Positions 8,285 through 16,514 of a stretch of DNA of 64,000 nucleotides are shown here, piece after piece; position 1 is the stretch's first letter; every line of letters begins with the position of its first letter. The translations under genes were made by a program, and so were the position numbers. The DNA comes from Paenibacillus riograndensis SBR5 (GTDB taxonomy: Bacteria; Bacillota; Bacilli; Paenibacillales; Paenibacillaceae), in contig NZ_LN831776.1 in assembly GCF_000981585.1 (NCBI RefSeq), positions 3,207,187 through 3,271,186 on the forward strand, in the 5' to 3' direction. A model generated the notes under the pieces. It worked only from the letters and a program-made list of their open reading frames with translations. It did not search any database and was not told the origin of the DNA.

Positions 8285-8896
8285 ATGAATCAGAAAGAAA
8301 GAATGCTTGCAGGACTCCCGTATAAGGCATGGCTGGATGGATTAAGTGAAGAGCGGACCGCCAACAAGCTGAAAATTCATGAATATAATCTGCTGCGCCC
8401 CGACGAAACGGAGAGAAGGGATGAATTGATCCGCAGCATCCTTGGTCACACTGGTAAGAATGTGTATGTTGAACCCCCCTTCCATTGCGACTACGGCGCA
8501 AATATCTCGGTGGGCGAGAACTTCTATGCCAATTTCAACTGCACCATTCTAGACGTCGGCAAGGTTGTAATCGGTGAGAATGTCATGTTTGCGCCGAATG
8601 TGTCCATCTATACGGCTGGTCATCCCGTTCATCCGGATTCCAGAAACTCAGGGTATGAATATGGGATTGCGATTACAATCGGCAATAACGTATGGATTGG
8701 AGGCAATGCTATCATCAATCCCGGCGTGACCATCGGACACAATGTGGTGATTGGGGCAGGCAGTGTAGTAACTAAAGACATACCTGATAATGTTATCGCG
8801 GTAGGCAGCCCTTGCAAGGTTGTCCGTGAAATCACGGAAGAGGACCGGAAATATTATTTTAAAGATAAAGAGTTTGACGTGCCGGATTATATTTAA
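8285..8896 (+). CDS. Maltose/galactoside O-acetyltransferase family (left-handed beta-helix)
   Basis: 203 residues: N-terminal Mac domain (RMLAGLPYKAWLDGLSEERT), then hexapeptide repeats forming a left-handed beta-helix (GENVMFAPNVSIYTAGHPVH carries the catalytic His, then IGNNVWIGGNAIINPGVTIG). It transfers acetyl from acetyl-CoA to sugar hydroxyls in the cytoplasm. The ATG follows the MFS stop directly, so it is translationally coupled. It is the last gene before a terminator. Confidence 0.9.
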   Translation: MNQKERMLAGLPYKAWLDGLSEERTANKLKIHEYNLLRPDETERRDELIRSILGHTGKNVYVEPPFHCDYGANISVGENFYANFNCTILDVGKVVIGENVMFAPNVSIYTAGHPVHPDSRNSGYEYGIAITIGNNVWIGGNAIINPGVTIGHNVVIGAGSVVTKDIPDNVIAVGSPCKVVREITEEDRKYYFKDKEFDVPDYI

Positions 8897-8915
8897 ATAT
8901 ATGCTCCAAATGATT

Positions 8916-8962
8916 AAGGGCAGTATAGGACTCAGAAGATGAGTTCTGTACTGCCTTTCTTG
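8916..8962 (+). terminator. Terminator of the ROK-MFS-acetyltransferase operon
   Basis: Long stem AAGGGCAGTAtaGGACTCA / TGAGTtCtGTACTGCCTT (imperfect), GAAGA loop, then TTTCTTG. Confidence 0.75.
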
Positions 8963-9144
8963 TGTGAAGCAAAACCTCTGTTTTGCAACCCGGATAAATT
9001 GGGATGATTCATTTTACACGATATCTTGAAGGGATTACAATGATGTAAAAAGGGGAATCCCAAGTTACCGGTTTTGCCTGATTCCTGCTACTTAGGTCCA
9101 AATGAATTTAAATTTTAAAAATAGTCATGAGAAGAGTGAAAGTC

Positions 9145-9933
9145 ATGAGAATAGGTTTTTTTGATTCGGGTATAGGCGGAATGACTGTACTTCATCAAGC
9201 ATTGAAGTTTTTGCCATATGAAGATTATCTTTTTTATGCGGATACTAAACATGTTCCCTATGGAGAAAAATCAAAGGAAGAAGTAAGGGAGTATATCATT
9301 CATGCTGTAGAATTTATAGCTAAACATCATGTCAAAGCTTTAGTTATTGCCTGTAATACTGCCACCAGTATCGTTATTGAGGAACTCCGCAATCTATATA
9401 GCTTTCCTATACTGGGTATAGAACCGGCAGTAAAGCCAGCAGTTGATAATATGGCAGGAAGGCAGAAGAAGGTTCTAGTGCTGGCTACAAATTTAACGTT
9501 AAAAGAGAAGAAATATCATGATCTGGTTCAGCGGATTGATTCTGAAGATATTGTAGACAGTTTAGCACTTCCGGGGCTTGTACAGTTCGCTGAAAACTTT
9601 GAATTTGATGAGAATCGGGTTATTCCTTATCTAGAAAAGGAATTATCCTCGTTTGATATACAACAGTATGGTACTGTGGTGCTGGGTTGTACTCATTTCC
9701 CTTATTTTGAAGGGATATTGAGGAAAGTGTTTCCTGAAGAAGTTGATTTTATCTCAGGCAGCATAGGAACAGCAAAAAATTTGAAACGAATTCTTGAATC
9801 TAAAAAACTGGTTAACCAGGGAACAGGCGATATTCAATATTTCAAATCAGGTATAGAAGTACAGGATTCATTTTCATTATCTAACTATCAAAAGCTTTTT
9901 CAAATTTTAGATGGGTACTACGCAGGGAATTAA
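9145..9933 (+). CDS. murI: Glutamate racemase
   Basis: 262 residues. Interconverts L- and D-glutamate for peptidoglycan synthesis. The catalytic cysteines are in VIACNTATS and VLGCTHFPYF; the N-terminal GFFDSGIGG and YADTKHVPYG motifs are intact. An upstream in-frame ATG (9127) has no ribosome-binding site; ATG 9145 is preceded by GAAGAGTGAAAG and starts exactly at the family's usual MRIGFFDSG. It is more AT-rich than its neighbours. It forms a single-gene unit with a terminator at both sides. Confidence 0.9.
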   Translation: MRIGFFDSGIGGMTVLHQALKFLPYEDYLFYADTKHVPYGEKSKEEVREYIIHAVEFIAKHHVKALVIACNTATSIVIEELRNLYSFPILGIEPAVKPAVDNMAGRQKKVLVLATNLTLKEKKYHDLVQRIDSEDIVDSLALPGLVQFAENFEFDENRVIPYLEKELSSFDIQQYGTVVLGCTHFPYFEGILRKVFPEEVDFISGSIGTAKNLKRILESKKLVNQGTGDIQYFKSGIEVQDSFSLSNYQKLFQILDGYYAGN

Positions 9934-9944
9934 ATTAACGGGCG

Positions 9945-9990
9945 AAGAGCAGCCTGCCCAGAATAACTCCTGAGCCGGCTGCTCTTTTAT
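9945..9990. terminator. Terminator between murI and the ABC exporter operon
   Basis: Stem AAGAGCAGCC / GGCTGCTCTT (perfect 10 bp), 22-nt loop, TTTTA tail on the plus strand. Confidence 0.75.
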
Positions 9991-10019
9991 ATGTTTGCTG
10001 AAGGAAGCACCTCAGTGTT

Positions 10020-11780
10020 TTATGAAGCCTGCTCGAATTGGCTGTTGTACAGTTCGGCGTAGAAGCCGTTTTTGGCCAGCAGCTCGCTGTGGCTTCCGCT
10101 TTCCAGGATGTCCCCGTCCTTCAGCACAAGAATGACATCGGCATTCTTGATGGTCGAGAGCCGGTGGGCGATGACAAAGGATGTCCGGCCTTCCATCAGC
10201 CGGTCCATCGCCTGCTGGATCAGCAGCTCTGTCCGGGTATCGACCGAACTGGTCGCCTCGTCGAGAATGAGCATCGGCGCATTTTTAAGCATGGCGCGGG
10301 CGATGGTCAACTGTTGTTTTTGGCCGGCGGACAGGTTGACTTTGTCGTTCAGTACCGTATCGTAGCCGGCGCTTAAGGTCTGGATGAAGTGGTGCAGGCC
10401 TACCGATTTGCATGCCTCCTGAATGTCTTGATCGGTGATGCCGGTTTGGTTGTATATCAGGTTCTCCCGGATCGTTCCTTCAAACAGCCAGGTGTCCTGC
10501 AGCACCATACAGAACTGGTCATGGATGTTCTCCCGGGTCAGGCTGCTAATCGGCGTATCGTCGATATAAATCTCTCCGCCGGTGAGTTCATTGAAGCGGA
10601 TGAGCAGATTGACGAGCGTGGTTTTGCCGGCGCCGGTCGGGCCGACGATGGCGATCTTTTGCCCCGGCTGAACCTCGGTGGAGAAGTCCCTGATCACCAG
10701 ATTATCCGTACCCTCGTAAGCAAACTGCACGTGCTCGAACTTCACTTTGCCCGTTGCAGCTTTCAGTTGTGCCGTCTTTTGGCTTTCATCGTCCATCTCC
10801 TCGGCCTCTAAAAATTCAAAGACGCGCTTGCTGGCCGCCGAAGCCGATTGCAGGCTCTGCGCAGCCTGGGCGATCTGCGAGAGAGGCTGGGTAAAGAAAC
10901 GGACGTACATCATAAAGGCGACGATGACCCCGAAGGAAATATCTCCGTTCGTTGCCAGTACAGCCCCAACCACACAGACGGCCACGAAACCCAAATTCCC
11001 GATAAACATCATGATCGGCATCATCATGCCGGAGAGGAACTGCGCCTTGAACACGCTGTTTTTCAGATTGCGGTTCAGGTCTTCAAATGCGCCGCGCATC
11101 TGCGCTTCGGCATTGTAGGCTTTTACAACAGTATGTCCGGTGTAGACTTCCTCCACATGGCCGTTGATTTTGCCCAGATACTCTTGCTGGCTCTGAAAAT
11201 ACTTCTGGGACTTCTTCATAATAACCGTCATCAGGCCAAAACCGATGATTGTAGCGACAACTGCGGTAACGGTCATGATCCAGTTCGTCTTGAGCATCAT
11301 CACGATGGACCCGACGAACAGCGAGAGGGCGGTGACCAGCGTACCGACGCTTTGATTCAAGGCTTGCCCGATCGTATCCACATCATTGGTTACCCGGGAG
11401 AGAATGTCGCCGGTTGTTGATTTATTGTAATAAGAGATCGGCAGTCTGTTCATTTTGTGCGACAGATCGCCTCTTAAACGTTTGGAGACCTTTTGCGTCA
11501 CCGACGACATGATGAGTCCCTGCAGCAGAGAGAGCACAGCACTGATTCCGTAGATGATGACCAGATACAATCCGATAGAAGCGATCGCCTCCATATCGAT
11601 TCCGGCAGCGATGCCCTGGGTAATCAGGTCCGTCATCTCGGAGAGCTGATCCGGACCAAGCAAGGTCAACACAGTTCCGGCGGCCGCACTGAGCACGGCT
11701 GCCAGCACCACAGGAATATGATTACGGCAATAGCGGATAAGCTTGCTCCAGGTGCCGGGTTGTTTGTTGTTTGCAGTCAT
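10020..11780 (-). CDS. ABC exporter half-transporter with the consensus catalytic site
   Basis: 586 residues: six membrane helices (about 15-310), then an ATPase domain with Walker A GPTGAGKTTL, Q-loop, signature LSAGQKQQLTIARA, Walker B LILDEATSSVD and H-loop AHRLS. It resembles BmrD/YheH. Its start overlaps the stop of the upstream exporter gene by one base (TAATG), so the two are translationally coupled and very probably form a heterodimer. This subunit keeps the catalytic Glu. It is the last gene of the unit. Confidence 0.88.
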   Translation of the reverse strand: MTANNKQPGTWSKLIRYCRNHIPVVLAAVLSAAAGTVLTLLGPDQLSEMTDLITQGIAAGIDMEAIASIGLYLVIIYGISAVLSLLQGLIMSSVTQKVSKRLRGDLSHKMNRLPISYYNKSTTGDILSRVTNDVDTIGQALNQSVGTLVTALSLFVGSIVMMLKTNWIMTVTAVVATIIGFGLMTVIMKKSQKYFQSQQEYLGKINGHVEEVYTGHTVVKAYNAEAQMRGAFEDLNRNLKNSVFKAQFLSGMMMPIMMFIGNLGFVAVCVVGAVLATNGDISFGVIVAFMMYVRFFTQPLSQIAQAAQSLQSASAASKRVFEFLEAEEMDDESQKTAQLKAATGKVKFEHVQFAYEGTDNLVIRDFSTEVQPGQKIAIVGPTGAGKTTLVNLLIRFNELTGGEIYIDDTPISSLTRENIHDQFCMVLQDTWLFEGTIRENLIYNQTGITDQDIQEACKSVGLHHFIQTLSAGYDTVLNDKVNLSAGQKQQLTIARAMLKNAPMLILDEATSSVDTRTELLIQQAMDRLMEGRTSFVIAHRLSTIKNADVILVLKDGDILESGSHSELLAKNGFYAELYNSQFEQAS

Positions 11781-13531
11781 TAGGCCAATTCCTCCTTGGA
11801 CAGCTGCGAATAAGCAATCTCCTGATAAACGCTGCAGGTGTCCATTAATTCCTCATGTGTGCCCATGCCGGCGATGCGGCCTTCTTCCAGCACGATAATT
11901 TTGTCTGCATCCTTAATGGTGCCGATCCGCTGGGCGACAATCAGCATTGTGGTTCCGCGGGCACCCTTTTTCAGTTCACTGCGCAGTTTGCGGTCCGTCT
12001 TGTAATCAAGCGCGGAGAAGGAATCGTCGAAGATCAGAATTTCCGGACGGCGGGCGATCGCCCGGGCAATGGATAGCCGCTGCTTCTGGCCGCCGGACAG
12101 ATTAGTGCCGCCCTGGGCGATGTGCGCATCATAGCTGCCTTCCATTTTTTCGACGAAATCTGAAGCCTGGGAGATATACACCGCATCTACCACTTCAGCG
12201 GAAGCATCACTGCCGTTGTCGCCGAAGGCGATATTGGAAGTCACGGTTCCGCCGAACAACACCGCCTTCTGCGAGACATAACCCATCTTGTTGCGGAGCG
12301 CGCTTTCTTCGTATTGATTGACATTGACCCCGTTGACAAGCACCTCGCCTTCAGTAGCATCATAGAAGCGGGGGATGAGGTTAACGACAGTGCTTTTGCC
12401 GCAGCCGGTCGAACCGATGAAGGCGACGGTTTCGCCTGTTTTGGCTGTAAAGCTGATGTCTTTGAGGACATAATCATCCGCATCGGGATATTTAAAGCTG
12501 ACCTTTCTGAATTCAACCTCGCCGGCAAGCTTGGAAGATGAGGCGGTCAGCGAGCCGTTCATCAGGCTCGGCTTGGTATCCAGCACTTCGTTGATCCGTT
12601 TAGCCGAGACATGGGCGCGGGGCATCAGAATGAAGATCATGATGAGCATCATAAAGGCCATAACCACCTGAATGGCATAGGAGGAGAAGACGATCATATC
12701 CGAGAACAATCCCATTTTGGCACCCATATCGGCGGATTGAATCAGGGATGCGCCTACCCAATAAATGGCGAGGCTCAGACCGCTCATAATCAGGGTGATG
12801 CTGGGCATAAGCACGGCCAGTACGTTGTTTGCGAACAGGTTCGTGCGGGTAAGCACATTGTTGGCTTCACTGAACTTGTTTTCCTGATAGCCTTCAGCAT
12901 TATATGCACGGATGATCCGCAGGCCGGTCAGATTTTCTCGGGACACCCGGTTCAGGTTATCCGTCAATTGCTGCAGCTTCTGGAACTTCGGCAGCACGAG
13001 CACGACACAAATTCCGACGATCAGGATAAGCACACCGACGGCAATGCCGGTCGTCAGCGACCACTCCCAGCTCTTGCCGGTAATCTTGAGCAGCGCCCAT
13101 ACCGCAAGGATCGGAGCCTTCACCAGCAGCTGCAATCCGATGACAATCAGCATCTGCACCTGGGTAATATCGTTGGTCGAACGGGTAATCAGGCTGGCTG
13201 TCGAGAAGTTGTTGATTTCCTCCATGGAGAAGGACTGCACCTTATCGAACAGCTTGGAACGGAGCCGGGAAGAGAAGTTGGCGGCGATTCTTGCGGCGAT
13301 GCCGGCTACAACGATTGAGGTTGCCAGACTGCCGAGCGCACAGAGCAGCATCCAGCCGCCGGTGGCGATGATGTCGCTCATTTCGCTTCCCGGTGTCTGG
13401 ACCAGCCGGGTAATCTCGCTCATATAATCGGGCAATTCCAGATCCAGCCACACCTGGGCAACGATGAAGAGGAAGCTGACACCGAAGAGAGCCCATTCTT
13501 TCGGGTTCAAGTATTTGAGTATTTTGACCAT
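11780..13531 (-). CDS. ABC exporter half-transporter with a degenerate catalytic site
   Basis: 583 residues with an N-terminal six-helix domain and ATPase domain: Walker A GSTGCGKSTV, signature LSGGQKQRLSIARA, Walker B ILIFDDSFSALD. The residue after the Walker B Asp is Asp instead of the catalytic Glu and the H-loop position is Gln (VAQRIGT) instead of His. This is the pattern of the degenerate partner in BmrC/YheI-type heterodimeric multidrug exporters. It is co-transcribed with the gene at 10020, downstream of a two-component system on the same strand. Confidence 0.88.
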   Translation of the reverse strand: MVKILKYLNPKEWALFGVSFLFIVAQVWLDLELPDYMSEITRLVQTPGSEMSDIIATGGWMLLCALGSLATSIVVAGIAARIAANFSSRLRSKLFDKVQSFSMEEINNFSTASLITRSTNDITQVQMLIVIGLQLLVKAPILAVWALLKITGKSWEWSLTTGIAVGVLILIVGICVVLVLPKFQKLQQLTDNLNRVSRENLTGLRIIRAYNAEGYQENKFSEANNVLTRTNLFANNVLAVLMPSITLIMSGLSLAIYWVGASLIQSADMGAKMGLFSDMIVFSSYAIQVVMAFMMLIMIFILMPRAHVSAKRINEVLDTKPSLMNGSLTASSSKLAGEVEFRKVSFKYPDADDYVLKDISFTAKTGETVAFIGSTGCGKSTVVNLIPRFYDATEGEVLVNGVNVNQYEESALRNKMGYVSQKAVLFGGTVTSNIAFGDNGSDASAEVVDAVYISQASDFVEKMEGSYDAHIAQGGTNLSGGQKQRLSIARAIARRPEILIFDDSFSALDYKTDRKLRSELKKGARGTTMLIVAQRIGTIKDADKIIVLEEGRIAGMGTHEELMDTCSVYQEIAYSQLSKEELA

Positions 13532-13611
13532 AAGTCTGACTCCTTTGTGTGATGATGTATGTATGGTACCGGAAGAACATAAACTGAACGTTAACTTTTC
13601 TGAAAAAAGAA

Positions 13612-13652
13612 AAAGCTTTGAAAAAACCTCGCGGTTCTTTCAAAGCTTTGTT
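13612..13652. terminator. Hairpin between the histidine kinase and exporter genes
   Basis: Stem AAAGCTTTGAAA / TTTCAAAGCTTT (perfect 12 bp), 13-nt loop containing a small CC/GG pair. It separates the kinase gene from the exporter pair on the minus strand and can act as a terminator or attenuator. A weaker hairpin (AACC.C / G.GGTT, 13665-13690) lies between it and the kinase stop. Confidence 0.6.
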
Positions 13653-13689
13653 TAATTTGAAGCCAAAACCTCACTTTGCGGGGTTGTTT

Positions 13690-14745
13690 TTAGGCTGCGA
13701 AAGGAAGGGTGACGATAAAAACAGTTCCCTGGAGAGGCCCGCTCTCACAGGCAACCGTCCCGCCATGCAGGTTCACGATTCGCTGTACAATGGTCAGGCC
13801 GAGACCGTTGCCCACCGTCGCGTGGGAGGTGTCCGCCTGATAGAATTTGTCGAAGATTCGGGGGAGGGTCTCCGGATCGATCACGCTTCCGGTGTTGCTG
13901 AACACCATTTCCAGTGAGTTTGCGGTACGCTTCATTTCAATGGTAACCGTTCCCTGTTCAGGTGTGAATTTGACCGCATTTTCCAGCAGATTAAGCCAGA
14001 CCTGATTGAGCATCTCTTTGTTGCCGGACAGGGAATAATCATGAAGACCCAAATTGAGGGAGAGATGTTTTTTCTCCAGCTTGGTTGTCAGCAGCAGCAC
14101 ACATTGGCGGATCTGCTCTCCAACGTTAACCTCTTGCTTGTCCGTCAGAATGGTCTGGGTCTCGATCTTCGACAGTTCCAGCACATTTGAGGCCAGCGAG
14201 GCGAGCCGGGCGGATTCCTCGATGACGATATCGAGGTATTCGTCCCGTTCTTCTTCGGAGAGATCATCGTATTTTAGGATTTCGGCAAAACCTTTGATCG
14301 AGACAATGGGTGTCTTGAATTCATGGGAGAAATTGTTCACGAAGTCGGTGCGCAAAATCTCGATGCTGCCGAGCTCTTCGGCCATCCGGTTAAAATTCTC
14401 GGACAGAATCCGGTATTCGGGAGGACTTTTCAAATAGAGGCGCGTGGAAAAATCGCCGGCAGCCAGCCGCTGGGTTGCTTCGATGAACTCGCGGATGGTT
14501 TTGACCATACTTCGGCTGGCTAAACCGGATATCGTGGTCCCGATGATGATGCAGGATATCAAAATAATGATAGGCAGTGCGGTTCCGACCTGGGCGATTT
14601 CTTCATTGAACAGTCCGAAATAATGTGCCAGAGAGACCAGTATAACGGTAATCACGATGGTAATGAGGAAAATGATAGAGACCATCAGTGAAAATAAGAA
14701 CGGCAAAGTGATCTTTTCTTTGATCCGTGGAATCAGTCTGCGCAT
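13690..14745 (-). CDS. Sensor histidine kinase
   Basis: 351 residues. Two membrane helices (about 15-35 and 45-68) with almost no extracellular loop, HAMP (about 70-120), HisKA with the phospho-acceptor His in NFSHEFKTPI, and HATPase (N-box WLNLLENAVKF, G-box GNGLGLTIVQ). The short external loop is like intramembrane-sensing kinases that respond to cell-envelope stress. It overlaps the regulator gene by 13 bp and precedes the ABC exporter, its likely target. Confidence 0.87.
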   Translation of the reverse strand: MRRLIPRIKEKITLPFLFSLMVSIIFLITIVITVILVSLAHYFGLFNEEIAQVGTALPIIILISCIIIGTTISGLASRSMVKTIREFIEATQRLAAGDFSTRLYLKSPPEYRILSENFNRMAEELGSIEILRTDFVNNFSHEFKTPIVSIKGFAEILKYDDLSEEERDEYLDIVIEESARLASLASNVLELSKIETQTILTDKQEVNVGEQIRQCVLLLTTKLEKKHLSLNLGLHDYSLSGNKEMLNQVWLNLLENAVKFTPEQGTVTIEMKRTANSLEMVFSNTGSVIDPETLPRIFDKFYQADTSHATVGNGLGLTIVQRIVNLHGGTVACESGPLQGTVFIVTLPFAA

Positions 14746-15416
14746 TGCTGCCGCACCGCCTTATAGCCGAGGCCGCGGACGGACACCAGCTCGAATTCAG
14801 GATACCCTTCGAACCGCTTCCGCAAGCGGTTGATATGCACATTGACCGTCGTGTCCGAGCTTTCACTTTCCATCCCCCAGATTTCGTCCATCAGCTGGAT
14901 GCGGGTGAAGATACGGTCCGGATAGGACAGCAGCTTGTACAGCAGGTAAAATTCTTTTTGCGGAAGGGTCTGCTTCTCTTCGCCGCGCGTAACCGTCAAG
15001 GCATCGTAATCCAAGACCACATTGCCTACAACCAGCTTACGGGCACTGGCAATCTGGGAACGGCGGAGCAGGGCACCAATCCGCAGCAGCATTTCCTCGG
15101 TATCGACCGGCTTGGTCATATAATCGTCGATCCCCAGGCGGAAGCCCTTCTTTTTATCCTCCGGGAGATGTTTGGCTGTAGCCATCAGAACGGGAATCAG
15201 GCTGCCGGCATCCCGGAGCTCCTTGGCGAACTCATATCCGTCCATGTTCGGCATCATAATATCAAGAACGATGAGGTCGATATGCTGCTGGTCGAGCACG
15301 TCCATGGCCCGCGCTCCGTCTTCAGCAGTAGACACCAGGTATCCTTCGCGTTTCAGCACGGCTTCAAGCAGTCTTCTGGCATGCCGGTCATCTTCCACAA
15401 CTAGAATATGGATCAT
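14733..15416 (-). CDS. OmpR/PhoB-type response regulator
   Basis: 227 residues: receiver domain (acidic pair EDD at the N-terminus, phospho-Asp in VLDIMMPNMDG, Lys in YMTKPV) and a winged-helix DNA-binding domain (LPQKEFYLLYKLLSYPDRIF ... TVNVHINRLRKRF). The start at 15416 is chosen because GGAGTG lies eight bases upstream and the frame then begins MIHILVVEDD. It is the first gene of the kinase-regulator unit. Confidence 0.87.
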   Translation of the reverse strand: MIHILVVEDDRHARRLLEAVLKREGYLVSTAEDGARAMDVLDQQHIDLIVLDIMMPNMDGYEFAKELRDAGSLIPVLMATAKHLPEDKKKGFRLGIDDYMTKPVDTEEMLLRIGALLRRSQIASARKLVVGNVVLDYDALTVTRGEEKQTLPQKEFYLLYKLLSYPDRIFTRIQLMDEIWGMESESSDTTVNVHINRLRKRFEGYPEFELVSVRGLGYKAVRQQCAD

Positions 15417-15511
15417 CGGGTTCACTCCAATGGTTTGGTCATTTGACATACATAGGCAACCTTATCATAACCACCATGAAGAGGATTAGGCAAGAAGGTG
15501 CACATGTGTAA

Positions 15512-16351
15512 TTACACCACACCCTGCTTCGCCTTCATACACTTAAGATGATATATCCGCCCATACGCTTTGCCATATTGGACGATCCGGTTAATCATTC
15601 GGCGGTCCTTCAGCTTGGTGAACGGACAGGGATCAGGGGCTGTATTTACTTCCAGAATCCATGGCTTCAGGTTCCGGTCCAGGGCAAGGTCCACACCGAT
15701 TTCCTGAAGACCGGGATAAGCCGTGCTTAGCTGCCTGGCGGATTTCACGCCAATGTCATGCATAGCTGCGATCAATGCCGTCCGCTTCTCCGGGCTGGTG
15801 TAGGGTGTTAATAATACCTCAACCGGATAAATCGTTCCCCCTTGGCTGCCGTTGGTAACCACCTTGAGCGGATGCGCCACGCGTCCTGCCACCCCGGTAG
15901 CTTCCCACTGGCCCTTGAGATTGCGCTGCACCATCACCCGGATATCAAAGGGGCGGCCCTTGTGAAGCAGGAGCCGGATTCCTTTTTGTACGAGATAGGG
16001 CTTCCCCCGGGTTTCCTTATGAATGGCCTGGTATGCCGCGTCATAGTCAGAAAAGTTGTGTATTTGCATACCCGCCTGATAGCGGTAAGTCCCTTTGTCC
16101 CCCGGGGCATGATTCCCGCTGTTTTTGCTTCTCAGGCTGCTGCCGGCAGTTTTTTCAACCCGGATCACGCCCTGCCCCAAAGAACCGCAGCATGGTTTAA
16201 CGTACACCATCTGGTATTTTTGCAGCATCTCCTGAAGCACACGCTGGTTCATTCTTTTCGTTGCCGGGATACGACTTTTTAACTCCTGGCTCCTGGCCAG
16301 CACCCTTGTCTTCGTCAGCTTGTTGGATATCCGCCGGATCTGCTCCTTCAT
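15512..16351 (-). CDS. YheC/YheD-family ATP-grasp protein (spore-coat associated), copy 1
   Basis: 279 residues with the YheC/D ATP-grasp core: MVYVKPCCGSLGQGVIRVE (nucleotide-binding lobe), PFDIRVMVQRN, then IGVDLALDRN and ILEVNTAPDP (metal-binding loop). ATP-grasp enzymes join a carboxylate to an amine or thiol through an acyl-phosphate; YheC and YheD of Bacillus subtilis are spore-coat-associated but their reaction is unknown. It is divergent from the adenylation-SbnA gene. On its strand a CATAGACTA, matching the sigma-K -10 form CATANNNTA, lies just upstream (16370-16378). Confidence 0.8.
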   Translation of the reverse strand: MKEQIRRISNKLTKTRVLARSQELKSRIPATKRMNQRVLQEMLQKYQMVYVKPCCGSLGQGVIRVEKTAGSSLRSKNSGNHAPGDKGTYRYQAGMQIHNFSDYDAAYQAIHKETRGKPYLVQKGIRLLLHKGRPFDIRVMVQRNLKGQWEATGVAGRVAHPLKVVTNGSQGGTIYPVEVLLTPYTSPEKRTALIAAMHDIGVKSARQLSTAYPGLQEIGVDLALDRNLKPWILEVNTAPDPCPFTKLKDRRMINRIVQYGKAYGRIYHLKCMKAKQGVV

Positions 16352-16514
16352 TGTATCCCTCCGTCTCCATTAGTCTATGTAGGCTATATTACGGGAACCG
16401 GTCTGCTTTTGACTGGGCGCCACGCAATAAAAGAACACACCCTAGGCGTTCTACATATGATTATTGCAGGTGATTAATGAGGCTGCAGATGCGGCGGAGC
16501 AGGAGGCGGCTATG

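Noticed and set aside
10038..13427. Long plus-strand reading frames across the ABC exporter genes
   Set aside because: They are frames opposite GC-rich, Ala/Leu-rich coding sequence; compositions are His/Gln-rich and no family fits.
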